DNA from: Actinospica durhamensis
GTDB lineage: Bacteria > Actinomycetota > Actinomycetes > Streptomycetales > Catenulisporaceae
Direction: 5' to 3'
DNA length: 57,000 nucleotides
NCBI RefSeq assembly: GCF_018139695.1
Contig: NZ_JAGSOG010000022.1
Coordinates: 1-57,000 of the forward strand
Shown here: piece by piece, positions 42,462 through 50,219 of the stretch
How the letters are laid out: every line of letters begins with the position of its first letter
Numbering within the stretch: the first letter of the stretch is position 1
The notes under the pieces: model-generated
Database searches by the model: none
Told to the model about the DNA's origin: nothing
The model's input: only the letters and a program-made list of their open reading frames with translations
Made by a program: the position numbers and the translations under genes

Positions 42462-43408
42462 CGGTCACCGGTCCGCTTGACCAGGCCGGCGTTGACCAGC
42501 GCGACGACGAGGATCACCAGGAACAGCACCACCGAGATCGCCGAGGCGTATCCCATCTGCAAGGCCCCGAATCCGCGGTCGTAGATGTAGTAGACGAGCG
42601 TGACGGTCGAGTTGCCCGGGCCGCCCTGGGTCAGCACGTAGGCCTGGTCGAAGACCTGGAACGCGCCGATGATCTGCAGCGTGGTCACCAGCAGCGTGGT
42701 CTTGGCCAGGCACGGCAGCGTGACGTGGCGGAAGACCTGCCAGCCGTTCGCGCCCTCGGTCCTGGCCGCCTCGGTCAGCTCCGGGGGTATGTTCTGCAGC
42801 CCGGCCAGGTAGATCACCATGTTCGTGCCGAACCCGGCCCACACCGACATCAGCACGATCGCGGGCATCGCCCAGTTCGAGTCGTAGAGCCAGGCCGGGC
42901 CGTTGATCCCGAACCAGCCGAGCATGATGTTGATCAGTCCGCGCTGCGGGTTGAGCATCCAGTACCAGATGCTCGCGGTGGCCACGGTGGAGGAGACCAC
43001 CGGCACGTAGAACAGGACCCTGAAGTACTTCGCGGCGCGCACCCGGCGGTTGAGCAGCAGCGCGGTGCCGAGCGAGACGGCGATGCCCAGCGGCACGTAC
43101 ATCAGGGTGTAGATCACCGTGTTCTTCAGCGCGATCCGGAAGAACGGGTCGTGCAGGAGCTTGGTGTAGTTGCCGAACCCGATCCAGCTGGGCGGGGTGA
43201 GCACGTCGTAGTCGGTGAAGCTGTAGTAGGCCATCAGCCCGATCGGCAGCACCACGAAGGCGAGGAACACCAGGACCGGGATGCTCAGGAAGGCCGCCGC
43301 GGCGGTGCTCTCGCGCCGGCGCAGGCCGCCGGTACGCGCCCGGCCCGGCCGGCTCGGGGCCGGACGCCCGGCGGCGCGCCGGGGGTCCGGGGTGTCGGTG
43401 TACGTCAC
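42458..43408 (-). CDS. ABC importer, permease 1 (MalF-like, mannan system)
   Basis: The 316-residue permease has six membrane segments (first: AFLSIPVLVFLAFVVLPIG) and EAA motif TEAARTEGANGWQVFRHVTLP. The open frame extends upstream antisense-like into the GH125 gene, but GTG 43408, five bases after the GH125 stop, is the natural start and gives MTYTDTPDP. Tight spacing implies coupling to GH125. Confidence 0.92.
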   Translation of the reverse strand: MTYTDTPDPRRAAGRPAPSRPGRARTGGLRRRESTAAAAFLSIPVLVFLAFVVLPIGLMAYYSFTDYDVLTPPSWIGFGNYTKLLHDPFFRIALKNTVIYTLMYVPLGIAVSLGTALLLNRRVRAAKYFRVLFYVPVVSSTVATASIWYWMLNPQRGLINIMLGWFGINGPAWLYDSNWAMPAIVLMSVWAGFGTNMVIYLAGLQNIPPELTEAARTEGANGWQVFRHVTLPCLAKTTLLVTTLQIIGAFQVFDQAYVLTQGGPGNSTVTLVYYIYDRGFGALQMGYASAISVVLFLVILVVALVNAGLVKRTGDR

Positions 43409-43413
43409 CTGGG

Positions 43414-44709
43414 TCAGCCTTTTTCCGGATCGGGGAACCCGCAGCACTCCAGCGCGAGCTCGCAGAACATCGCCTCGGCCCAGGAGAACCAGCCGCGGGT
43501 CCAGGTCTCCGGCCGGTCGGCGTGGAAGGACTCGTGGATGCGGTCGGTGCCGCCCCGGGTGGCCAGCAGGGTCCGCAGCGCGTCGCGTTTGGCCTGCTCG
43601 TCGGTGTCGGTCAGGGCCGCCACGGCCAGCGCGATCGGCCACACGTGCCGGTCCGGGGTGTGCGGGCTGCCGACCCCGCTCGCCGCGCTGCCGCGGTGGT
43701 AGGTCGGGTTGCGCTCGCTGAGCACGAACGCGCGGGTGGCGAGATAGACCGGGTCCTCGCGGCGGCAGTAGCCGAGCAGCGGCAGGGACAGCAGGCTCGG
43801 GACGTTCGCGTCGTCGGCCTCGAGCACGCCGCCGTACCCGTCCACCTCGTAGGCCCAGCGCGGTCCGGTCTCCGGATCGTCGATCAGGGCGTGGGCGCGC
43901 AGCCCGTCCTCGATCGCGGTGCGCAGCTTGGCGGCCCGCGCGAGCAGATCGGCGCCGGTCGGCCCGGGGGGCGGTGCGGCCTCGCCGATCTCGGCCAGCC
44001 GGCCGAGCACCACGGCGGCGAACTGGTTGTCCGGCACGTTGTAGCCGTAGGCGCAGGCGTCGTCGCTGGGGCGGAAGGCGCTCCAGGTCAGGCCGGTGAC
44101 GGCGACGAGCGGGCCACGGCCGACGCGCTCGAGCGAGTCGCTGGCGGGCGCGTCGTGGCGCTGGAACCGGTAGGTCGAGGCGTTCTCGTGGTCCTGCTCG
44201 GTCTCCCAGAGCTCGACGACGCGCTCGACCGCGGCCCAGTACCCGGCGTCGAAGACGTCGGTGCGGCCGTAGCCGCGCCAGATCCGGTAGGCCAGGTGCA
44301 GCGGGTAGCACAGGGAGTCGACCTCGTATTTGCGTTCCCAGACGTCCGGGCTCATCGCGGTCTCGTCGCTCTGGTGCCCGGCGCCGTCGGGCCCGGCGTT
44401 GAACGCGTTCGCGTACGGGTCGAGCGCGATGCAGGCGAGTTGGCGGCGCAGCACCGCCACCGCGAAGCCCTCGGCCGCCGGAAGCGCGTCGCCGAGCCGG
44501 ATCAGCGGCAGCACCTGGGCCGCGGAGTCGCGCAGCCACATCGCCGGGATGTCGCCGGTGAGCAGGAAGACGGTGTCGTCGGCCAGGGTACGGGCGGCGC
44601 GGTGCAGGGTCTCGTCGGCGAAGCGCACGACCAGTGCGGCGGTCTCCTCGTCGAGGATCGCGCCGATCCGTTCCCGGAGTGCGGCGAGCTCGGCGGCCAC
44701 GGCGTGCAC
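43414..44709 (-). CDS. GH125 exo-alpha-1,6-mannosidase, cytoplasmic
   Basis: The 431-residue protein lacks a signal peptide and matches the metal-independent alpha-mannosidase family GH125. The substrate-site motif is TGDIPAMWLRDSAAQVLPL, with ERKYEVDSLCYPLHLAYR, TGLTWSAFRPSDDACAYGYNVP and the late ETWTRGWFSWAEAMFCELAL. It removes terminal mannose from alpha-1,6 oligomers. The GTG start has AGAGGTGAT in front. The first gene after the regulator, it has its own AT-rich promoter region with an inverted repeat. Confidence 0.92.
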   Translation of the reverse strand: MHAVAAELAALRERIGAILDEETAALVVRFADETLHRAARTLADDTVFLLTGDIPAMWLRDSAAQVLPLIRLGDALPAAEGFAVAVLRRQLACIALDPYANAFNAGPDGAGHQSDETAMSPDVWERKYEVDSLCYPLHLAYRIWRGYGRTDVFDAGYWAAVERVVELWETEQDHENASTYRFQRHDAPASDSLERVGRGPLVAVTGLTWSAFRPSDDACAYGYNVPDNQFAAVVLGRLAEIGEAAPPPGPTGADLLARAAKLRTAIEDGLRAHALIDDPETGPRWAYEVDGYGGVLEADDANVPSLLSLPLLGYCRREDPVYLATRAFVLSERNPTYHRGSAASGVGSPHTPDRHVWPIALAVAALTDTDEQAKRDALRTLLATRGGTDRIHESFHADRPETWTRGWFSWAEAMFCELALECCGFPDPEKG

Positions 44710-44726
44710 AGATCACCTCTACTAAA

Positions 44727-44760
44727 TATATTCAATGGTTCGAGCGGTGACGTGAATATA
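44727..44760 (-). promoter_or_regulatory. AT-rich inverted repeat in the GH125 promoter
   Basis: TATATTCA (44727-44734) and TGAATATA (44753-44760) are perfect 8-bp inverted arms with centres 26 bases apart. In this GC-rich genome such AT islands mark promoters or operators. It is a likely site for one of the GntR/LacI-type regulators of the mannan locus. Confidence 0.6.
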
Positions 44761-44822
44761 ACCCCTCCTTCACACGCGCGCAACGGTGATGACCCTTGGC
44801 ACCCCGCGACTGTGACGCCGGG

Positions 44823-45953
44823 TCAGCTCTCGACCGGGCCCGTCCCGGCCTCCACGAGCCGAAACGCCACGGTCGTCAGAGCCGGCCGGGTCCGCCCGGC
44901 GAGCTGCTCGCGCAGCGCCGCCACCGCCCGCCGGCCCATCTCGGCCTCGTCCTGGCGCACGTGCAGGAAGCGCGGCGGGTCGAAGGGGTCCACCGGGGAG
45001 TCGAAGCAGGCGATGCGCGGCGGGTTCGGACGCTCGCGCACTCCGGTCTCCACCACCCGCGCCAGGTTGTACTCGCTCGCCACGATCGCGGTCACCTGCG
45101 GTGTGTCGTCCAGGAAACGTCCGATCCGTTCCGCGTCGCGGCGCACGTTCGCGGCGTTGAGCGCTCCGGGCAGCGTGGCGCCGAACCCGGTCACGGCGTG
45201 CCCGGTGACCTCGGGCCCTGCTTCGGCCACCGCCTGCCGGAACCCGGCAAGGCGCTGCTCGATGCTCGTGGTGTGCGAGGGCTCGGGCGAGGCGAAGGCG
45301 AGGTGGCGATGGCCGTCCCGGATCAAAGCGGCCGTCAGTTCGCGTGCGGCGGCGAGGTTGTCGGTGCGTACGGCGTCCGCGGGCAGGCCCTCGAGCGGCC
45401 GGTCCACCATGACCAGCGGGAAGTGGTCGAGCACCGCCCGCACCAGGCTCGCGTTGTGGTACTCGCCGTGGACGGGGAAGACGACCAACCCGTCCACCCC
45501 GCGCTCGCGCAGCCGGTCCACCGCGCGTTCCTCCTCGGCCCGGTCCCCGGCCGTGCGGTGCACGATCAGGTCGTCGCCGTGCTCGGCGCACGCGGCGTCC
45601 ACGGCGAGCAGGAGTTCGAGCCCGTAGGACTCCGAGACGTCCGGGATGAGCAGCGCGAAGGTGCGTCCGGCCGCGACCCGGTCGCGACGCGTGCCGGCCT
45701 CGGTCTTGTCCAGGCTGATCGAGTCGAGGTCGGGCAGCTGCTGCGCGACGAAGGTCCCCTTGCCGCGCAGCCGTTCCACCACGCCCTGACGCCGCAACAG
45801 TTCCAGCGCGCTCTGCGCGGTGACCCGGCTGACGCCGAAGCGGGCCGCGAGTTCGGCCTCTGACGGTACCCGCGCGCCCGGGCCGAGTTCACCGGTGCGC
45901 AGCGCGTCGAGCAGGTGGTCGACGATGTTCTGGTAGAGCAACGGCTTCGACAT
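44823..45953 (-). CDS. GntR-headed, LacI-type sensor regulator of the mannan locus
   Basis: The 376-residue protein has a GntR winged helix (LLYQNIVDHLLDALRTGELGPGARVPSEAELAARFGVS read in parts) and a periplasmic-binding-type sensor (FALLIPDVSESYG, LVMVDRPLEGLPADAVRTDN, GHRHLAFASPEPSH, IACFDSPVDPFDPP). It lies between the secreted GH76 (divergent) and the importer operon (same strand, 113 bases downstream). It is therefore the best candidate to regulate both. The probable inducer is a manno-oligosaccharide. Confidence 0.9.
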   Translation of the reverse strand: MSKPLLYQNIVDHLLDALRTGELGPGARVPSEAELAARFGVSRVTAQSALELLRRQGVVERLRGKGTFVAQQLPDLDSISLDKTEAGTRRDRVAAGRTFALLIPDVSESYGLELLLAVDAACAEHGDDLIVHRTAGDRAEEERAVDRLRERGVDGLVVFPVHGEYHNASLVRAVLDHFPLVMVDRPLEGLPADAVRTDNLAAARELTAALIRDGHRHLAFASPEPSHTTSIEQRLAGFRQAVAEAGPEVTGHAVTGFGATLPGALNAANVRRDAERIGRFLDDTPQVTAIVASEYNLARVVETGVRERPNPPRIACFDSPVDPFDPPRFLHVRQDEAEMGRRAVAALREQLAGRTRPALTTVAFRLVEAGTGPVES

Positions 45954-46000
45954 TGCGTCACCCTACCGCTCCGCCTGGCCTGCCGAAAGACCTGCGACAG

Positions 46001-46040
46001 GTTGACCTATGTTGACGCATGACAACTTCGACACTACGGT
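46001..46040 (+). promoter_or_regulatory. Promoter of the secreted GH76 gene with operator
   Basis: TTGACG (46012-46017), a 17-base spacer and TACGGT (46035-46040) form a strong promoter. The -35 box is embedded in GTTGACGCATGACAAC (46011-46026), a near palindrome. Another GTTGAC lies exactly ten bases upstream. The likely regulator is the divergent GntR/LacI-type gene, which starts 58 bases from this site. Confidence 0.7.
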
Positions 46041-46075
46041 CACGCGCACTGCACCGACGCAGTTTCGGAGGAACG

Positions 46076-47986
46076 ATGCGTAAGCTCAGTCTCCTGATCG
46101 CGGGCGGCTTGTTGGCCGCCACGAGCCTGGCGGCGGCCGTCCCGGCCCAGGCCGCCACAAGCTCCGACGGACTCACGGCGATGTCCGATTTCGTCTCGGC
46201 GTTCTGGGATCCCACGACCGACTACTTCTACACGAACAGCAACCAGCAGATAGAGACCGCGCACGCCTACGGCCCGGACAGCGGCCTGTACGCGGACTTC
46301 TGGTGGGAGGCGCAGAACTGGGAGACCGTCATGGACGCCTACCAGGCGGCCGAGGCACAGAGCTCCAGCCAGGCGTCCACCTACCGCAGCATGATCGACG
46401 AGGTCTACGACGGGTTCACCGCCTTCTACCCGACCTTCAGCACGGACTTCAACGACGACCTGGCCTGGTGGGACGTCGCCTCGATCCGGGCCTACCAGAT
46501 CACCGGCGAGAGCCGCTATCTGACCACCGCGGAGAACCTGTTCAGCGAGATCTGGGCGTATCAGGACTCGACCTACGGCGGCGGGATCTGGTGGCAGCGC
46601 TCGGTCCAGAACGAGAAGAACGTGGCCGCCAACGCCCCGGTGGCCGAGGCCGCGGCCGAGATCTACCAGGCCACCGGCGACTCGTCCTATCTGACCGACG
46701 CCGAGTCGATCTTCAGCTGGGTGCAGAGCACGTTGCAGAGCGGCGGCCACGTCTACGACCACATCGACGGCTCCGGCGTGGCCAAGTGGGACTTCACGTA
46801 CAACTTCGGCAGCTACATCGGCGCCGCCGACGCCCTGTATGAGGCCACTAATACGAGTTCGTACCTCACCGACGCGGTGAGCGCGGCCACCTGGGCGACG
46901 ACGTACCTGACCAACGCGGGCACGGTCGACTACGAGGGGGTCGACGACGCCGGCGGGTTCAAGATGATCCTCATCAGGAACCTGGCGCACCTGGTCACGG
47001 TCGAGGGCGAGAGCCAGTTCCTGCCCTACCTCCAGCGCAACGCGAATCAGGCCTGGAACGTGCGCCGCAGCAGTGACGGTTTGATCGGCGCCGACTGGTC
47101 CGCCCCGACCTCGAGTTCATATATCCAGTCACTGACGGCGGCCGCGGGTGCCAGCGCGCTCCTGGTCGTGCCGGCCGACGGCAGCACCGGCGCGCAACCC
47201 GCGTTCGGCACGTACGACGCGATCAATGCCCTGACCAACATCAGCACGGAGAGCTCCAACGCGGGCTTCCAGGGTCGCGGCTACCTGGCCGGCTGGGACG
47301 CCGACGGCCAGTACGTCACGTTCGAGGTGAACGCTCCGTCCACCGCGAACTACGAGCTCGACTTCTTCTACGCGGCCGGCGCGGGCGCCGCGACCAGGCA
47401 GATCACGGTCAACGGCACCACCCTCGCCCAGACCGAGAGCTTCCCGAGCACAGGCAGCTGGACCAGCTGGTCGACGATCAGGCTCAACGGCGTCGCACTC
47501 AACCAGGGGTACAACACCGTCACGGTGAACTACTCGGCCGCCGCGGGCGACACGAACTACCTGAACCTCGACACGATGCAGGCCTCGGTCCAGTTGCTCG
47601 CGCAGAACGGTGTCCTGCACGGCCTGTCCACCGAGTCGACCTACAGCGGTTACAGCGGCACGGCGTACGTCGCGGGCTGGGACGCCGACAGCGAGTGGGT
47701 GGACCTGAACGCGAACGTCAGCCGCACCGGCACCTACAGCGTGACACTGCGATACGCCGCGGCAGCGGGCAACGCCTCTCGCTACCTGTACGTGAACGGC
47801 GCCGCGGTCAACGACAACCTGAGCCTGCCCGGCACGGCCAGTTGGAGTACCTGGAACACGGTCACGGTGAGCGGGGTGGCGCTGAACGCGGGCTCGAACA
47901 CGATCTCCGTGATCTACAACAGCTCCCTGGGAAGCTCGAACTACGTGAACCTCGACGAGGCCACCGTCCAGTACACCGGCGGCTGA
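46076..47986 (+). CDS. Secreted GH76 alpha-1,6-mannanase with two C-terminal CBMs
   Basis: The 636-residue protein starts at ATG 46076, with GGAGG five bases upstream; an open frame reaches 19 codons further but has no site. A signal peptide ends near PAQAA (about 27). The GH76 domain spans about 28-375 (FWWEAQNWETVMDAYQ, catalytic DD in FSTDFNDDLAWWDVA, GGGIWWQRSVQNEKNVAANAP, WDFTYNFGSYIGAADALYE). Two related beta-sandwich modules of CBM35/CBM6 type follow at about 390-510 and 515-636, each with GYLAGWDADGQ-like and NTVTVNYS-like strands. It cleaves alpha-1,6-mannan backbones outside the cell and supplies the importer encoded on the other strand. Confidence 0.93.
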   Translation: MRKLSLLIAGGLLAATSLAAAVPAQAATSSDGLTAMSDFVSAFWDPTTDYFYTNSNQQIETAHAYGPDSGLYADFWWEAQNWETVMDAYQAAEAQSSSQASTYRSMIDEVYDGFTAFYPTFSTDFNDDLAWWDVASIRAYQITGESRYLTTAENLFSEIWAYQDSTYGGGIWWQRSVQNEKNVAANAPVAEAAAEIYQATGDSSYLTDAESIFSWVQSTLQSGGHVYDHIDGSGVAKWDFTYNFGSYIGAADALYEATNTSSYLTDAVSAATWATTYLTNAGTVDYEGVDDAGGFKMILIRNLAHLVTVEGESQFLPYLQRNANQAWNVRRSSDGLIGADWSAPTSSSYIQSLTAAAGASALLVVPADGSTGAQPAFGTYDAINALTNISTESSNAGFQGRGYLAGWDADGQYVTFEVNAPSTANYELDFFYAAGAGAATRQITVNGTTLAQTESFPSTGSWTSWSTIRLNGVALNQGYNTVTVNYSAAAGDTNYLNLDTMQASVQLLAQNGVLHGLSTESTYSGYSGTAYVAGWDADSEWVDLNANVSRTGTYSVTLRYAAAAGNASRYLYVNGAAVNDNLSLPGTASWSTWNTVTVSGVALNAGSNTISVIYNSSLGSSNYVNLDEATVQYTGG

Positions 47987-47991
47987 TCCCG

Positions 47992-48049
47992 GCGGACCGG
48001 TCGCCGAGCCGCGGCTTTCCGAGCCGGCGTGGCGCGGCGACCGGTCCGC
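47992..48049. terminator. 15-bp hairpin after the secreted GH76 gene
   Basis: GCGGACCGGTCGCCG (47992-48006) and CGGCGACCGGTCCGC (48035-48049) are perfect complements with a 28-base loop that can itself fold. It lies six bases after the stop. Confidence 0.75.
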
Positions 48050-48068
48050 ACAGTGCTAGGTTGGCGCG

Positions 48069-48653
48069 ATGCCGCAGGACCAAGATCAGAACCGAGACAG
48101 CCGCGCCGCCCGAACCGGTATCGACGGCATCGACGACCGGGCAGGTGAGCGGCCGGGCCGCAACGCGCCCGGGGACGCGCACGGGCGTGACGTGGTGGTG
48201 GCCGTCTGGCGGCGGCTGCGCAAGTACCAGTGGCGGCTGGTCTGGCTGCGGCAGAGCAAGTTCATGGTCACCACCACCGGCCTGGTCCGCGACGACCGCG
48301 GCCGGGTGCTGCTGCTGCGCCACCGTTTCTGGCCGGTCGGCCGCCAGGTGGGGCTGCCCGGCGGCTACGCCGTCTCCGGCGAGCGGCTCGAGGACGCCGT
48401 GGCCCGCGAGGTGCACGAGGAGACCGGGCTGCACGTCGAGGTCGCCCACGTGGTCCAGGTGCGCAGCGGTTTCCGCCTGCGGGTGGAGACCGCCTTCGCC
48501 GCCACCCTCGTCCCCGGCGGGGACCCGCGCCTGGACGCCCGCGAGATCCTCGCCGCCGGCTTCTACGAACTCGACGACCTGCCCGAAGACCTCATGCCGA
48601 ACCACCGCCGCCTCATCCAGGACAACGCCGCCTGGTTCACGCCCGCGGGCTGA
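48069..48653 (+). CDS. Nudix hydrolase
   Basis: The 194-residue protein has a disordered N-terminal tail of about 40 residues, then a Nudix fold. The Nudix box is complete: GG(YAVSG)E(RLEDAVA)REVHEETGL, that is G-x5-E-x7-REVxEExG. It hydrolyses a nucleoside diphosphate linked to another moiety; the substrate is not predictable. It appears to be monocistronic, with TAGGTT upstream as a possible -10 box. Confidence 0.9.
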   Translation: MPQDQDQNRDSRAARTGIDGIDDRAGERPGRNAPGDAHGRDVVVAVWRRLRKYQWRLVWLRQSKFMVTTTGLVRDDRGRVLLLRHRFWPVGRQVGLPGGYAVSGERLEDAVAREVHEETGLHVEVAHVVQVRSGFRLRVETAFAATLVPGGDPRLDAREILAAGFYELDDLPEDLMPNHRRLIQDNAAWFTPAG

Positions 48654-48656
48654 ATC

Positions 48657-48689
48657 GCCCCTGAGCTGCCCCTGAGCTGCCCCTGAGCC
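48657..48689. repeat. 11-base tandem repeat, three copies
   Basis: GCCCCTGAGCT is repeated three times, the last copy ending in C. It lies at once after the Nudix stop codon. The purpose is unknown. Confidence 0.85.
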
Positions 48690-48728
48690 GCGGAAAAATC
48701 GTCCGGCGCAGACCTGTGGGCTCGGTGC

Positions 48729-48759
48729 TTGACGATATGCAGGTAGATACCTGCATAAT
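48729..48759 (+). promoter_or_regulatory. ArsR-type operator inside a promoter spacer
   Basis: TATGCAGGTA (48736-48745) and TACCTGCATA (48748-48757) are a perfect 10-bp palindrome around GA. TTGACG (48729-48734) precedes it and CATAAT (48754-48759) overlaps its end, giving a 19-base spacer. Binding here would block RNA polymerase. The predicted transcript start falls almost on the GTG start codon, so the mRNA may be leaderless. Confidence 0.8.
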
Positions 48760-48765
48760 GGAGGG

Positions 48766-49596
48766 GTGAGCGGCGAAGCGAACGCGATGGACCTGGTCTT
48801 CAAGGCCCTGGCCGACCCGACCCGCCGCCTGATGCTGGACCGGCTGCGCGGGCAGGACGGCCAGACGCTCGGTGAGTTGTGCGAACACGTCGGGATGGCC
48901 CGCCAGTCGGCGACCCAGCACCTCGACCTGCTGGTGGGCGCCGGGCTGGTCAGCGTCGTGCGGCGGGGGCGGGAGCGGCTGCACTACCTCAACCCCGTGC
49001 CCATCCACGAGATCGAAGAGCGCTGGATCTCGGGGTTCGACCGACCGCGCCTGCGCGCGCTCAGCGCCGTCAAGACCCAGGCAGAGGAGTACGCCATGGC
49101 CGCCGAAACCCCCGACGACACTTCCGGCACCGCCGACCCGGTTCCGGACTACGTCTACGTCACCTACATCCGCGCCACGGCCGAGCAGGTCTGGCGGGCC
49201 CTGACCGACGCCGACCTGACCGCGCGGTACTGGGGACACGCCAACGTCTCCGACTGGGCGCCGGGATCGCGTTGGGAGCACCGCCGCGTCGACGGCTCCG
49301 ACGCGGTCGACGTCGTCGGCCGGGTGCTCGAGGCCGAGCCGCCGACCCGGCTGGTGATCACGTTCGAGGACGCCCCCGACTCCGAGCGGGAGGCGTCGGT
49401 GGTGACCTTCACGGTAGAGCCGCACCAGGACATCGTCCGGCTGACCGTGACCCACGAGAAGCTGCCCAACCGGGAGATGCTCGGCGGAATCTCGAAGGGC
49501 TGGCCGGCCGTGCTGGCCAACCTCAAGTCGCTGCTGGAAACCGGCGACGCGCTGCCGCAGGCGCCGTGGGAGATGAACGCGAACGCACACGCGTGA
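48766..49596 (+). CDS. ArsR regulator fused to an AHSA1/SRPBCC domain
   Basis: The 276-residue protein has an ArsR winged helix at about 8-95 (FKALADPTRRLMLDRL, TLGELCEHVGMARQSATQHLDLLVGAGLV). An activator-of-Hsp90-like SRPBCC domain spans about 125-260 (YVYVTYIRATAEQVWRALTD, WAPGSRWEHRR, GWPAVLANLKSLLETG). Usually the two are separate neighbouring genes; here they are one chain. No metal-binding Cys pair is seen in the ArsR part, so a small hydrophobic ligand held by SRPBCC may be the signal. GGAGG lies only one base before the GTG, which favours leaderless initiation or the in-frame ATG 48787. Confidence 0.88.
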   Translation: MSGEANAMDLVFKALADPTRRLMLDRLRGQDGQTLGELCEHVGMARQSATQHLDLLVGAGLVSVVRRGRERLHYLNPVPIHEIEERWISGFDRPRLRALSAVKTQAEEYAMAAETPDDTSGTADPVPDYVYVTYIRATAEQVWRALTDADLTARYWGHANVSDWAPGSRWEHRRVDGSDAVDVVGRVLEAEPPTRLVITFEDAPDSEREASVVTFTVEPHQDIVRLTVTHEKLPNREMLGGISKGWPAVLANLKSLLETGDALPQAPWEMNANAHA

Positions 49597-49636
49597 GCCG
49601 GATGCTCTAAGCCGTGTGCCAGAGAAGGAGGATTCC

Positions 49637-50143
49637 ATGAACAGCACCGCGAACGCCCTGCTCGAGGCCTACCGCGCGTTCGAGGACGCGGCGCAGACGG
49701 TCTCCTCGGCCGCCGAGGCCGAACGCGTCGCCCCGGCGGCGGGGGAGTGGGACGCCGAGCAGATCCTCGCGCACGTGAGCCTCGTGACCGCGGCCACCCT
49801 CGGCGCGGTCTCGGCCGTCGCCGCCGGAGTCAACGCCACGTACGACAACCGCGTCGCCCAGGACACCTGGACCCTCGACCGCCTCGTCGAACGCGCCGGC
49901 GGCGGCGCGGGCCTGCGCGAGCGCATTCGCCTCCAGGCGCAGGCGCTGCGCGCACTCGTCGACGGCGCGGCCCTCGGCGAGACCGAACTGGCCACGCCGG
50001 TGCCGACGCTGCTCGTGTCGCACGGCAAGCTGATGCTGGATCAGCCCGTGCCGCTCGGCGAAATCGTCACCGGCCTCGCCGCCATGGAAGTCCCCGGACA
50101 CGCGCGCCAACTGCTGGCGCTACGGACCGACACCGCGTCATAG
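49637..50143 (+). CDS. DinB/maleylpyruvate-isomerase-like four-helix protein
   Basis: The 168-residue helical protein starts at ATG 49637 behind an ideal AAGGAGG. The ALLEAYRAFEDAAQTV start, GEWDAEQILAHVSLVT with its conserved His and the PGHARQLLAL end resemble DinB-like/mycothiol-dependent families. The match is weak and the metal triad is incomplete to my eye. It lies 40 bases after the ArsR-SRPBCC gene and probably shares its transcript. Confidence 0.6.
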   Translation: MNSTANALLEAYRAFEDAAQTVSSAAEAERVAPAAGEWDAEQILAHVSLVTAATLGAVSAVAAGVNATYDNRVAQDTWTLDRLVERAGGGAGLRERIRLQAQALRALVDGAALGETELATPVPTLLVSHGKLMLDQPVPLGEIVTGLAAMEVPGHARQLLALRTDTAS

Positions 50144-50192
50144 TCCTCCGACCACTACCGCCCGGTCCGGCGCGACACTTCGTTTCTTCGCC

Positions 50193-50219
50193 TTCGCTAC
50201 TTCGCTACTTCGCTACTTC
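50193..50219. repeat. 8-base tandem repeat after the catalase stop
   Basis: CTTCGCTA recurs about three times, reaching into the catalase stop codon. It lies between convergent genes. Confidence 0.75.
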
